Of a DNA stretch of 64,000 bases, positions 18,813 through 27,966 are shown in pieces. The stretch lies in contig CANPVD010000053.1 of NCBI GenBank assembly GCA_947581615.1, forward strand, positions 1-64,000. The letters run 5' to 3'. Origin of the DNA: Candidatus Humimonas hydrogenitrophica. GTDB taxonomy: Bacteria; Gemmatimonadota; Gemmatimonadetes; Palauibacterales; Palauibacteraceae. A program made the translations under genes and the position numbers. The notes under the pieces are model-generated. The model did no database searches. It was not told the origin of the DNA and saw nothing but the letters and a program-made list of their open reading frames with translations. How positions within the stretch are numbered: position 1 is the first letter of the stretch; each line of letters starts with the position of its first letter.

Positions 18813-19657
18813 ACGGGGAGGCGGTGTTCGAGGTGGAGGGACTCGGCTTCCGCTACGGCGGCGCGAGCCGCGAGGCCGTCTCGGGAGTCGGCTTCCGGGT
18901 GCATCCGGGCGAGCTGTTCGGGATCCTGGGGCCCAACGGGTCCGGCAAGTCGACCCTCCTCCGCCTGCTTCTCGGGATCCTGCCGCCCCGCTCGGGCGCT
19001 GTCCGGGTCCTCGGTCGGCCGCTGGCCTCCTGGAGCCGACGGGAGCTGGCTCGCCGCGTCGGCGTCGTGCCCCAGCACGAAGAAGTGGCCTTTCCGCTCA
19101 GCGTGCGGGAGATGGTCGCCATGGGGCGCTATCCCCACCTGGGTCCGTGGCGGTCCGAGACCTCCGAAGACCGGGAGGCGATCGGCCGCGCGCTCGGGCG
19201 CTGCGACCTGGAGGACGTCGCGGGGCGGCCCCTCTCCACCCTGTCCGGGGGAGAGCTCCAACTCGCCCGGCTGGCCCGGGCCCTGGCCCAGGTGCCCGAG
19301 CTCCTGGTGCTCGACGAGCCCACGGCTTCGCTGGACCTCCGCCACGGGATGGAGATCTTCGGTCTGCTGCGCGATCTGGCGGGGCCGGACGGCACCACCG
19401 TGGTGCTCGTCACCCACGACCTCAACGCCGCGTCCCGCTTCGCCGACCGACTGCTCCTGTTGGAGCGCGGCCGGCCGGCCGCCTGCGGGAGGCCGCACCA
19501 GGTGCTGGTCCGGGAGACGGTGGAGCGCGTGTACGGCTGGCCCGTCCGGGTGACCCGGCACCCGGGACCGGGTCCCGACGAGGGCGCTCCCCAGGTCGTC
19601 CCCCTGGCACCAGCCACGCAGGCGGCCGACCCGTCCGCGCGAGGCAGGCAACCGTGA
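18809..19657 (+). CDS. btuD: ABC transporter ATPase, probable vitamin B12 import (BtuD-like)
   Basis: Cytoplasmic ATPase of 282 residues powering the upstream permease. Walker A is GPNGSGKST (from about residue 41), the Q-loop context is VGVVPQHEE, the signature is LSGGELQLARLARAL, Walker B is LLVLDEPTASLD and the H-loop is LVTHD. AMGRYPHLG is typical of the FepC/BtuD/HmuV group. The GTG start at 18809 overlaps the permease stop, and the gene's own stop overlaps the next start, again as GTGA, so permease, ATPase and receptor are translated as a coupled set. The last 35 residues are low-complexity. Confidence 0.92.
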   Translation: MNGEAVFEVEGLGFRYGGASREAVSGVGFRVHPGELFGILGPNGSGKSTLLRLLLGILPPRSGAVRVLGRPLASWSRRELARRVGVVPQHEEVAFPLSVREMVAMGRYPHLGPWRSETSEDREAIGRALGRCDLEDVAGRPLSTLSGGELQLARLARALAQVPELLVLDEPTASLDLRHGMEIFGLLRDLAGPDGTTVVLVTHDLNAASRFADRLLLLERGRPAACGRPHQVLVRETVERVYGWPVRVTRHPGPGPDEGAPQVVPLAPATQAADPSARGRQP

Positions 19658-21717
19658 GCCGTCGCCCGGACGCGGCCACCCGGCGATCCTTCGCGGCCGC
19701 CGGTCCCCTCGTGGCCGCCGCGCTCCTGATGGGCCTGGCTCGGCCCGCCGCGGCGGTCGGACGCGCCGCGGCCCGGCTCCCCGGCGCCGATTCCACGACG
19801 GCCGACACGACCTCGAGCCGATCGGACACGGTCCGGCTCCCCGGACTCGTGGTGACCGCCTACCGGCTGCCCGTGCCGCGGGACGCCGTGGTGAGTGACG
19901 TCACGGTCCTCGACTCGACCGCCATCCGCCGCAGCGGCGCCATCCACGTGCTCGACCTCCTGCGGCGGGTGCCGGCGGCCACCGTCGTGCAAAGCGGCTC
20001 CTGGGGCAGCCCCGCGTCCCTGTTCCTGCGGGGAGGGGAGAGCAACTACGTGAAGGTGCTGGTGGACGGCGTGCCCGTGAACCAGGCGGGGGGAGACTTC
20101 GACTTCTCCACCCTGACCACGGCCGGCGTGCGGCGAATCGAGGTCGTCCGCGGGCCCACCAGCGTCCTGTACGGCTCGGACGCCGTGACCGGGGTGATCC
20201 AGATCTTCACGAAGCGGGGGGAAGGTCCACCGCGGCTGACGGTGCGGGCGGGGGCGGGGACGTTCGGGAGCCTGGATGGTTCGGTGCACGTCGGCGGCGG
20301 CACGCACGTCGTTCGCTACGGCGCCTCGATGAGCCGGTTCTCGACGGACGGCACTCTCCCCTTCAACGACCAATACGGCAACACCAGCGCCGCCGGCAGC
20401 ATCCGCCTGCAGCCCGACTCCGGGACCCGGGCGACCCTCACCGGCCGCTACGAGGCGTTCACGGCCCACTTCCCGACCGACGGATCGGGACGCATCGTGG
20501 ACCGGAACCAGTACCGCGACGGCCGCAGCCTCGTCCTCGGCCTGTCGGCGACCCGCAGCCTGGGCCGGAAAGTGACCGCGCACCTCCAGGCCGGCACCCA
20601 CGAGTCCTGGTCGGGACTGCACGACGCGCCCGACGGCCCGGCCGACACCTCGGGCTACTACGCGACGGCCAGCACGGGCCGGCAGACCCGGCGGGACCTG
20701 GATGTCCGGGTGGATGTCCGGCCCGCGGACGGGACCACGGTCACGGTCGGCGGCGCGTGGGACCACGAAGCCGGCCTGGACTCCAGCGTTTCCCGCTCCT
20801 CCTTCGGACCCTACGAGAGTCGGCTCGACGCGGGTCGGCACGACCTGGCCGGCTACCTTCAGGTGCTGAGTCGCCCCGTCGCCGGCCTGGCGCTCACGGC
20901 CGGCGCGCGCCTCGACGACGACGCGACCTTCGGGCGCTTCGTCACCTGGCGCGCCGGCGCCGCCTACCGGTTCCCGACCGGGACACGGCTCCGGGTGGCG
21001 GCGGGCACGGGGTTCAAGGAGCCCACCTTCCTGGAGAACTTCGGAGGGGGCGGCATCCGCGGGAACCCGGCGCTGGCCCCCGAGCACAGCCGGAGCTGGG
21101 AGGTGGGCATCCGCCAGCCGCTGGCCGCGGGCCGCCTCACGCTGCACGCCACCTGGTTCGAGCAGCGCTTCCGCGACATCATCCAGTTCACCTTCTCGAC
21201 GCCGACCCCCGACGCCCCCAACTACCTCAACGTCCCGAGTGCTGTGGCGCGCGGGCTGGAGACGGGATTCGAGCTGAATCCGCTCCCTTACCTCGCCCTC
21301 CAGGGGAGTTACACCTACCTGGACACGGAGGCCCTCGACACCGGCTTCGACATCGGGCCCGACGCGACCTTCGTCCGGGGGAGCCCGCTGCTCCGCCGAC
21401 CGACGCATTCCGGGGCGCTGTCGGCGACCTGGTCGCCGAACGGGCACGGATCCCTGACCCTGAGCCTCACGGGGGTGGGGCCCCGGTGGGATCGCGATTT
21501 CTCGGTCGTTCCCGCGGACCGGGTCGAGCTCCCCGGCTACCTGCGTACGGACCTGGCGGGGAGCTGGACCCTGGTGCGGACCGCACCGGGACGGCCGGGT
21601 CTCCAGGCCACGCTGCGGATCGACAACCTGCTGGACCGCCGCTACCTGGAGGCCGTCGGGTATCCCGCCCGCGGTCGGACGATCTTCCTCGGGGCCCGGG
21701 CCGGCGTGGCCTTCTGA
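19654..21717 (+). CDS. btuB: TonB-dependent receptor, probable cobalamin receptor (BtuB-like)
   Basis: Outer-membrane receptor of 687 residues. After an N-terminal signal segment (hydrophobic core about residues 15-29), a TonB-box-like stretch precedes VVTAYRLPVPRDAVVSDVTV. The plug includes VLDLLRRVPAATVVQSG, LFLRGGESNYVKVLVDGVPV and RIEVVRGPTSVLYGSDAVTGVIQIFT. This GESNYVKVLVDGVPVN pattern is typical of BtuB/FepA-type plugs. The barrel ends in IDNLLDRRYLEAVGYPARGRT and a final Phe. The GTG start overlaps the ATPase stop (GTGA). The coupled arrangement behind a cobalamin riboswitch supports B12 or a corrinoid as ligand. Confidence 0.9.
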   Translation: MSRRPDAATRRSFAAAGPLVAAALLMGLARPAAAVGRAAARLPGADSTTADTTSSRSDTVRLPGLVVTAYRLPVPRDAVVSDVTVLDSTAIRRSGAIHVLDLLRRVPAATVVQSGSWGSPASLFLRGGESNYVKVLVDGVPVNQAGGDFDFSTLTTAGVRRIEVVRGPTSVLYGSDAVTGVIQIFTKRGEGPPRLTVRAGAGTFGSLDGSVHVGGGTHVVRYGASMSRFSTDGTLPFNDQYGNTSAAGSIRLQPDSGTRATLTGRYEAFTAHFPTDGSGRIVDRNQYRDGRSLVLGLSATRSLGRKVTAHLQAGTHESWSGLHDAPDGPADTSGYYATASTGRQTRRDLDVRVDVRPADGTTVTVGGAWDHEAGLDSSVSRSSFGPYESRLDAGRHDLAGYLQVLSRPVAGLALTAGARLDDDATFGRFVTWRAGAAYRFPTGTRLRVAAGTGFKEPTFLENFGGGGIRGNPALAPEHSRSWEVGIRQPLAAGRLTLHATWFEQRFRDIIQFTFSTPTPDAPNYLNVPSAVARGLETGFELNPLPYLALQGSYTYLDTEALDTGFDIGPDATFVRGSPLLRRPTHSGALSATWSPNGHGSLTLSLTGVGPRWDRDFSVVPADRVELPGYLRTDLAGSWTLVRTAPGRPGLQATLRIDNLLDRRYLEAVGYPARGRTIFLGARAGVAF

Positions 21718-21727
21718 TCGGCCCCGA

Positions 21728-23014
21728 TCAGGATCGGCCGGACACGCGCTCCAGGCAGGCGCGGGCGCTGCGGGCCGGCTCCGATTCCGGCCCGAGGGCC
21801 TCCTCGAAGATGACCACGGCGCGGCCGTAGGCCTCGATCGCCTCGGGGATCCGCCCGAGGTCCTCGAAGTGCAGGCCGAGCCCGAGCAGCTTCTGGCCCA
21901 CGCCGGGGTGGCCGGCCCCGTAGCGACGGACGTCGGCCTCCAGGCTGTGCCGATAGAGCTCCGTCGCCTCCTCCGTCGAGCCCGCCTCCCGGAGAGCGTC
22001 GGCCAGGATCCAGGCCGCCCGGCCCACGAGCTCGGGCTCGTCGCGCTCGTAGATCTCCTCGAGCGCCGCACCGGCCCGGCTGACGGCCTCGTCGGCCTCC
22101 CCCTCTCCGAGGGCGAGCTCGGCCAGGGCCAGTCGGGCCTCCACGACGAGGGGCCGCGCGGCGGCTGAGTCCGCCGCTCCGGCGAGCTCCAGCGCGCGCA
22201 CGAGCGCTTCGCGGGACCCGTCGACATCGCCGGCCTGGCGGAGAGTGCGGCCCACGTTGAGGAGAAAGACGGGGAGCTGGGGTGCGTCCTCGGGGAGGGC
22301 CTGCTCGGCCAGCCTCAGCGCGCGCCGCGCCTCCTGCCGCGCGTCCTCCAGCCGGTCGAGCTCTACGAGGATCGCAGCATGTTCATCGGCCAGTACGGCA
22401 CGGATCGGTCCGTCCAGCCCCCCTCCTCCAGCCTCGCCTTCGGCGAGCGCGATGGCCCGCGCCAGGGCCCGGCGGGCCTGCTCCGGATCTCCCGAGAGAC
22501 CGTGGAACGACCCGACGCGGCCCAGGAGATGCGCGGCGCGGGCCGTGGAGCTCCCGCCCCCGGTCACGTGCCCGGCGACCGCCTCGATGGCGGCCGCCAG
22601 GGCTTCGCTGCGGCCCGTGTCCTCCGGCTGGCCGATTCGCTCCGGAAAGCCGCGGTCCAGGAGGGACAGCGCCAGCCCCGCGAACCTGCTGCGCTCGACC
22701 CCGGTCATCGACTCCCGGACGGCGGAGCCGACCTCAGGTGGCACCCGCACCTCCGCGGCCTCGACGTGGACCAGATGACGTCGCGCCAGCCGTCGGGCCG
22801 GGGCGTCGAGCGCCCCGGCGCCGGCCGCGGCCACGGACTCGAGGGGCGGTGGCAACAGGTCGTGACCCTCCGCGAACAGCCACAGCGGGACCGGACCGGC
22901 ACCCATGAACGCCAGGATGGCCAGGAGCTGGCCGTCCTCGTCGGCAGCCTCGCTTCCGCCGGTCGGAGCCGTTCCCGCTCCGCCGGCCGGTGGATCCATC
23001 TCCGCGTCGCTCAT
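21728..23014 (-). CDS. tetratricopeptide repeat protein
   Basis: Predicted cytoplasmic protein of 428 residues, mostly helical with tandem TPR-like units from about residue 160 to the end (for example ARRALARAIALAEGE, LLNVGRTLRQAGDVDGSREALVRALELAG and YRHSLEADVRRYGAGHPGVGQKLLGLG). The last units resemble the kinesin-light-chain type of TPR. The first 100 residues are acidic and not recognised. The ATG at 23014 with GAGGGAGG just upstream is preferred over an in-frame start 12 codons earlier. It converges on the btuB-like gene and is divergent from hemE. No enzymatic domain is visible; probably a scaffold protein. Confidence 0.75.
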   Translation of the reverse strand: MSDAEMDPPAGGAGTAPTGGSEAADEDGQLLAILAFMGAGPVPLWLFAEGHDLLPPPLESVAAAGAGALDAPARRLARRHLVHVEAAEVRVPPEVGSAVRESMTGVERSRFAGLALSLLDRGFPERIGQPEDTGRSEALAAAIEAVAGHVTGGGSSTARAAHLLGRVGSFHGLSGDPEQARRALARAIALAEGEAGGGGLDGPIRAVLADEHAAILVELDRLEDARQEARRALRLAEQALPEDAPQLPVFLLNVGRTLRQAGDVDGSREALVRALELAGAADSAAARPLVVEARLALAELALGEGEADEAVSRAGAALEEIYERDEPELVGRAAWILADALREAGSTEEATELYRHSLEADVRRYGAGHPGVGQKLLGLGLHFEDLGRIPEAIEAYGRAVVIFEEALGPESEPARSARACLERVSGRS

Positions 23015-23130
23015 GCGCCTCCCTCGTGTTCGATTCCCCGCCGGGTCCATCCTCGCACGGCGTGCCTTCGGCCGCTAGCTTCCCGCCCGCCCGACCGCAC
23101 GTCACGCCGCCGGAACCCCGACGAGGAAGC

Positions 23131-24168
23131 ATGAACGATCGACTGCTCCGGGCCCTCCATCGCGAGCCCGTCGACCGGACGCCCGTGTGGTTCATGAGAC
23201 AGGCGGGCCGCTCGCTGCCACGCTATCGCCAGATCCGCGGAGAGCGCAGCATGTCGGACATCCTGCGCGACCCGCCCACCGCCGCCGACGTGACGGCCCT
23301 GCCGCTCGAGTACTACCCGGTGGACGCGGCGGTCCTGTTCGCCGACCTGTCCACGCCGTTCGAGGCGGCCGGGCTCCGGGTCCGGATGGTGGAGGGCGTC
23401 GGGCCGGTGGTGGACGACCCGATCGAGTCGCCCTCGGACATCGCCCGTCTGCACGCGTTCGATGCCCGGGACCAGCTCGGCCACATCCTCGAGCAGATCC
23501 GCATCCTGGCGCCGAGGCTGGACGTCCCCGTGATCGGGTTCGTCGGAGCCCCGCTCACGCTGTGCTCCTACCTGATACGCGGTCCGCGGTCGCGCAACCT
23601 CGAGGAGACGAAAGCCTTCCTGTGGAGCGAGCCGGCCGCCGCGGATCGCCTGCTCGCGTTCTGGGCCGAGCAGCTGGCCGGCTTCGCGGTGGCGCAGCAC
23701 GAGGCCGGCGCCGCGGCCATCCAGGTGTTCGACTCCTGGGCCGGGGCGCTGGAGCCCGACCTGTACGCGTCCCGCGTCCTGCCCCATTCACGGGCCCTGC
23801 TGGAGCGCCTTCGGGAGGCCGGGGTCCCCTCGATTCATTTCACCACCGGCAACCCCCGGCTCCTGCCGCTCGTGGCCGCGGCCGGCGGCGACGCCCTCGG
23901 AGTGGACTGGCGTCTCCCCATCGACGAGGCGTGGGCCGTCGCCGGTCCCGAGCGGGCCGTGCAGGGCAACCTGGACCCGGCGGCCCTGCTGGCCGGGGAG
24001 GACGTGGCCCGGGAGCGGACCCGCGACGTGATGGAGCGCGTCGCCCGGCGTCCGGGGCACATCTTCAACCTGGGGCACGGCATGCTGCCGGCCACCGATC
24101 CGGCCGTAGCCCGGGCCGTCGTGGACGAAGTCCACGCCTTCGAGCCCGCGCCGCGCCCCGAGGCCTGA
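23131..24168 (+). CDS. hemE: uroporphyrinogen decarboxylase
   Basis: Converts uroporphyrinogen III to coproporphyrinogen III by removing four carboxyl groups, an essential step of heme synthesis in the cytoplasm. The 345-residue protein has the N-terminal signature PVWFMRQAGRSLPRYR (usually RQAGRYLPEYR, so Tyr and Glu are replaced by Ser and Arg), GFVGAPLTLCSYLIRG as the second signature, and FNLGHGMLPATDP with the C-terminal His. The ATG follows a GAGGAAG site. It is followed 27 bases later by hemH, then by the convergent HemY-type oxidase gene, so three late heme steps are grouped here. Confidence 0.95.
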   Translation: MNDRLLRALHREPVDRTPVWFMRQAGRSLPRYRQIRGERSMSDILRDPPTAADVTALPLEYYPVDAAVLFADLSTPFEAAGLRVRMVEGVGPVVDDPIESPSDIARLHAFDARDQLGHILEQIRILAPRLDVPVIGFVGAPLTLCSYLIRGPRSRNLEETKAFLWSEPAAADRLLAFWAEQLAGFAVAQHEAGAAAIQVFDSWAGALEPDLYASRVLPHSRALLERLREAGVPSIHFTTGNPRLLPLVAAAGGDALGVDWRLPIDEAWAVAGPERAVQGNLDPAALLAGEDVARERTRDVMERVARRPGHIFNLGHGMLPATDPAVARAVVDEVHAFEPAPRPEA

Positions 24169-24195
24169 ACACTTCATATAGAACTGGATATTGGC

Positions 24196-25263
24196 ATGCG
24201 AATCGGTGTGCTAATGCTGAACTTCGGTGAGCCATCAAAGGCGGACGAGCAGGAGGTGCTCCCCTACCTGGAGCGCATCTTTCTCGCCAACGCGTCCCTC
24301 GAGGCGGACGAGCGCGAGGTGCGCCGCCGCAGCCGGGAGCTGGCCGAGCGGAGGACGCCCGGGCTGATCGCCGAGTACCGGGCCATCGGAGGCTCGCCGC
24401 TGGGAGCCCAGGCGGAGGCTCAGGCCGAGGCGCTCGGGGAGGAGCTCCGGCGACGCGGCCACGACGCCGTAGCGCTGGTCGGCATGCAGTTCACCTCGCC
24501 CTCGATCGCCGACGCGGTGCAGCAAGCCATGGCCGCCGGGGCCGACCGGCTCGTGGGGCTCCCCGTCTACCCCCTGTGCGGACGCTCGACCACGATCGCG
24601 GCGCTGGAGAGCCTGGCGGCCGCGGCCGCCCGGCTCGGCTGGGACGGCCCTCGCCTCGAGATCACCGGGTGGCACCGGCATCCCGACTACCTGGCCCTGC
24701 GAGCCGAGGCCATCGGGCGCTGCGCGCGCTCGGCCGGGATCGACCTCGCCGATCCCTCGGTGCGGCTCGTGTTCTCGGCGCACGGCACCCCGCTCCGCTA
24801 CCTCGATGACGGAACCCGCTACGACCTGTACGTGCGCGATTACTGCCGCGCGGTGGCGCGCCTCGCCGGCGCCGGTGACTGGCGGCTGGGATTCCAGAAC
24901 CACGGCAACCGCTCCATTCCATGGACGGAGCCCGAGATCGACCAGGTGGTGCGTGGTGTGGAGGCCGACGCCGTCGTCGTGGACGCGCCGAGCTTCATGC
25001 ACGAGCAGTCGGAGACGCTCTCGGAGCTCGACATCGAGTTGCGGGGCGTGGCTGAGACGGCGGGCCTGGCCTTCCACCGCGTCCCTGTCCCGCACGGCGA
25101 CCCCCGCTTCCCCTCCCTGCTCGCCGATCTGGTCGAGGCCGTGGTGGCGGACCGCGAGCTGCCCGAGGAGCTCGAAGCCCCACGCCTCCGAGCGTGCCGC
25201 TGCCGGGGGGCGGACGGGGCGCGCTGCCTGAACGCCGACCTGGAGCGCGACGCCGCCGCCTGA
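24196..25263 (+). CDS. hemH: ferrochelatase
   Basis: Inserts Fe(II) into protoporphyrin IX, the last step of the protoporphyrin-dependent heme pathway. Protein of 355 residues with LMLNFGEP at the N-terminus, the catalytic His in LVFSAHGTPL (His196), FQNHGNRSIPWTEP, and the Glu in ETLSELDIEL (Glu273). An unusual feature is the C-terminal cysteine set Cys334, Cys336 and Cys344, with an internal Cys176; this resembles the [2Fe-2S]-bearing ferrochelatases known in some bacteria, although the spacing is not the mycobacterial one. The 27-base hemE-hemH spacer is markedly AT-rich and shows no clear Shine-Dalgarno sequence. Confidence 0.94.
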   Translation: MRIGVLMLNFGEPSKADEQEVLPYLERIFLANASLEADEREVRRRSRELAERRTPGLIAEYRAIGGSPLGAQAEAQAEALGEELRRRGHDAVALVGMQFTSPSIADAVQQAMAAGADRLVGLPVYPLCGRSTTIAALESLAAAAARLGWDGPRLEITGWHRHPDYLALRAEAIGRCARSAGIDLADPSVRLVFSAHGTPLRYLDDGTRYDLYVRDYCRAVARLAGAGDWRLGFQNHGNRSIPWTEPEIDQVVRGVEADAVVVDAPSFMHEQSETLSELDIELRGVAETAGLAFHRVPVPHGDPRFPSLLADLVEAVVADRELPEELEAPRLRACRCRGADGARCLNADLERDAAA

Positions 25264-25272
25264 GCCGAGCCG

Positions 25273-26616
25273 TCAGGGGGCGGCGGGCGCGAGCCGCTCG
25301 GCCAGGCGCGCGGCCTGGGAGAGCCGCCCGGGGATCCCGGGGCGTTCCGACCAGGCCGCGCACACCGTGAGCCCGCGCGGAAGGTCGAGCGCGCCCGCGC
25401 CCTTCCACGTCCGGTCCCACGCGGGCATCCACACCCGGCTGACCAGGATGGGCCGTGCCGGCTCGCCCGTGATGCGGGCGAACTCGTCCGTCGCCAGCCC
25501 GGCGGCCGCCTCCTCCTCCAGGTCGGCCACCTCTTCCCGTCCCGCCCCGCCCAGGAAGGCGGTGTACACCCCTTCCCGGGCCGCCCTCGCTTCCCGCTCG
25601 CGCTTCGGCGCCTCCGGGTCGGGCCCGAACGCCGGTGCGTTCCAGGTCAGTCCCCGCGTCGCCAGGTCCCGTTCGGCCAGGGACACCTGGCAGCCCAGCC
25701 CCGGCAGGACGCGGTCGGCGAGCAGGTGGACGACGACCAGGCGGTTGTAGGTCAGGGCCCCGATGTGTCGCGCCACCTCCGGCGCCACCTCCCGCAGGAG
25801 GGGCGCCGCCTCGGGTGCCGGCACGGTGACGGCGACGCGGTCCGCCCGCACCGCCCACGCGGGGGCGCTGCCCCCCCCGATCGTCACCCGCCAGCCTCCG
25901 TTCTCCCGCGCCAGGGCCGTCACGCGGGCCTGGAGCCTCACCCGGTCGCCGAGCGCGCGCGCCATGCTGCGCGGCAGCGCGGCCATCCCCTCCCGGAAGG
26001 TCGCCGGGGGCGGCACCCGACCCCTTCGACGCGCCAGCCCGAGGACGGCCAGCCCCAGGCTGCGCCCCACCCCGAAGCGCCGGAGGACGTGCCCGAGCGA
26101 GGCCTCCACGAGCATCTCGGACGGGTTCGAGCCGTACAGGCCGCCGTACAGGGGCCCGACCAGGTTCTCGTACGCCTCGCGCCCCAGCTTGCGGGTGAGG
26201 TAGTGGGCCACCGTCTCGCCGGGCAGGGCGCCCCGGGTGAGGGGCTCGGCCAACAGCCGAAGCTTCCCGGCCGTGGACAGGAGCTCGGTGCGCAGCAGCG
26301 CCCGGGCGGAGAGAGGAACCTCGCCGAGGCATCCATCCCGGTACACGAACAGGGGCAGCTCACCCGGTGACAGGAGGAGCTCATCTCCCAGCCCCAGCTC
26401 TTCGACCAGTTCGCCCACGGCGCCCGAGGGCCGGATGCGCTGGGGCCCGAGCTCCAGGAGACGCCCCTCGCGCGCCTCGGTCCACGTGACCCCTCCCGGG
26501 CGGTCCGACGCTTCGAGGACGAGAACCTCGGTGCCGCGCGCCGAGAGCGCTCGACCCAGGGCTAAGCCGCTGAGACCCCCTCCCACGATCGCCACGTCCG
26601 TTCGCGCGTCAGGCAT
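25273..26616 (-). CDS. hemY: protoporphyrinogen oxidase, HemY/PPO type
   Basis: FAD-dependent oxidase of about 447 residues that converts protoporphyrinogen IX to protoporphyrin IX using O2. The N-terminal dinucleotide-binding motif is VAIVGGGLSGLALGRAL followed by VLVLEASDRPGGVTWT; the C-terminal FAD segment is GLTVCAAWSERPGIPG. The internal GSNPSEMLVEAS and RTELLSTAGKLRLLAEP blocks fit HemY/PPO rather than amine oxidases or phytoene desaturases. The ATG at 26616 has a GAGGGG about 13 bases upstream; an in-frame GTG at 26628 would add four residues. Its start overlaps the end of the MFS gene, so both are probably cotranscribed. It converges on hemH. Confidence 0.88.
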   Translation of the reverse strand: MPDARTDVAIVGGGLSGLALGRALSARGTEVLVLEASDRPGGVTWTEAREGRLLELGPQRIRPSGAVGELVEELGLGDELLLSPGELPLFVYRDGCLGEVPLSARALLRTELLSTAGKLRLLAEPLTRGALPGETVAHYLTRKLGREAYENLVGPLYGGLYGSNPSEMLVEASLGHVLRRFGVGRSLGLAVLGLARRRGRVPPPATFREGMAALPRSMARALGDRVRLQARVTALARENGGWRVTIGGGSAPAWAVRADRVAVTVPAPEAAPLLREVAPEVARHIGALTYNRLVVVHLLADRVLPGLGCQVSLAERDLATRGLTWNAPAFGPDPEAPKREREARAAREGVYTAFLGGAGREEVADLEEEAAAGLATDEFARITGEPARPILVSRVWMPAWDRTWKGAGALDLPRGLTVCAAWSERPGIPGRLSQAARLAERLAPAAP

Positions 26617-27874
26617 CGGCTCGCTCACCCCTCGTCTCCGGCGCGTATCGGTACACGATCCAGGCCGCGATCAGCGCCAGGGCCGCCCCCAGCAGGAAGG
26701 GCGTCTCGAAGCTCACCAGGGCCAGCAGGCCCGCCAGCAGGGGGCCGAGCGCGATGCCGAGCCCGAAGCCCATGGTGAGGACGCTGAGCTGCCTCCCCTC
26801 GCCCCCCACCGTGGACAGGTCCCCGGCCAGCGCGAAAGCCGGCGCCGCCACGGCCGCCGAGGCGAGCCCCTGGGCCAGCCGCACGCCGGTGAGCTGCAGG
26901 GTCGAGGCGGCCACGCCGAGGAGCGCGGTGGTCGGGGCCAGGAACAGGAGCCCAGCGATGATCAGGGGACGGCGCCCCAGTCGGTCCGAGAGCGATCCGA
27001 GGGGGACCTGGGAGACGAGACGGCTGACGGTGAGGGCGCTGAACGCGACCCCGAAGCCGATCGCGGACTGGTGCAGGCGCTCGTTGAAGGCGTTCTCCAG
27101 AGTGGACATCATCGCGATCGCGGCCGCCATCACGAACATGGCGCCCCCCAGCGCCAGCAGTCCCCCGGACAGGAGGCCCGTGTCGAACACGCGGAACTCG
27201 CCTCCCGCCGCCGCTTCGTCCCGCCCGGCCGGCGGGTCCTCCACCCACGCCTGGACCGCCACCAGTCCGGCCACCAGGAAGCCGGTCCCGGTCAGGAAGG
27301 CGGCCGCGAAGCCGAAGTGCACCTGGACGAGGCCGCCGATCAGCGGTCCGACGGCGAAGCCGATCATCCGGAACGTCGTGAACACGCCCATGGCGCCGCC
27401 TCGGGTCTTCCGCTCGGTGACCGCGGTCATGATCGCCATCGACGCCGGGATGGTCAGCGCGAAGCCGATGCCCTGGAATGCCCGGATGACCAGGAGATCG
27501 CGGTAGCGTGTGGCCAGGACGAAGGCCGCGGTCGCGCAGGCCATGACCGCCAGGCCGAGCTGGATGAACAGCTTGCGTCGGCCCGTCCAATCGCTGAGGG
27601 CGCCGGTGAGCGGCTGAGCGGCGGAGTTCACCAGGCCGTAGAGCGCGATGAGGATCCCGACCAGGACCGACCGGGGCAGCGGAAACCAAGGCGCCGGGAG
27701 CCGAGCCACGTAGAGGGGGATGACGATGATCAGGATGCTGTTCCCGATCCCGTCGCCCAGCCGGGCCACCGACAGGGCCAGGACGGCCCGGTTCGCCCCC
27801 AGCCGTTCTCTCAGCCGCTCCAGCGCCCTCCTCGCGTCCGACACGCGCCCCGCGAGGAGCAAGGACTCTGCCAC
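26609..27874 (-). CDS. major facilitator superfamily transporter
   Basis: Twelve-helix transporter of 421 residues. The TM2-3 loop motif reads GALSDWTGRRKLF and its second-half copy GSLSDRLGRRPLI, both standard MFS motif A. A cytoplasmic N-terminal helix of about 30 residues precedes TM1 and a hydrophilic central loop lies at about residues 205-225. Overlap with the downstream protoporphyrinogen oxidase gene suggests cotranscription, but the substrate is unknown; a porphyrin-related or drug efflux role would be guesswork. The protein begins MAESLLLAGRV. Confidence 0.88.
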   Translation of the reverse strand: MAESLLLAGRVSDARRALERLRERLGANRAVLALSVARLGDGIGNSILIIVIPLYVARLPAPWFPLPRSVLVGILIALYGLVNSAAQPLTGALSDWTGRRKLFIQLGLAVMACATAAFVLATRYRDLLVIRAFQGIGFALTIPASMAIMTAVTERKTRGGAMGVFTTFRMIGFAVGPLIGGLVQVHFGFAAAFLTGTGFLVAGLVAVQAWVEDPPAGRDEAAAGGEFRVFDTGLLSGGLLALGGAMFVMAAAIAMMSTLENAFNERLHQSAIGFGVAFSALTVSRLVSQVPLGSLSDRLGRRPLIIAGLLFLAPTTALLGVAASTLQLTGVRLAQGLASAAVAAPAFALAGDLSTVGGEGRQLSVLTMGFGLGIALGPLLAGLLALVSFETPFLLGAALALIAAWIVYRYAPETRGERADA

Positions 27875-27966
27875 GTTCGGGGGGACGCCGCCGGACGCCC
27901 TGCGCGGCCGGGAGCGCGCGCGCCGGGGCTGCGATCCGGCCGGAAGAGGAAGCGGTCAGCCGCCGT

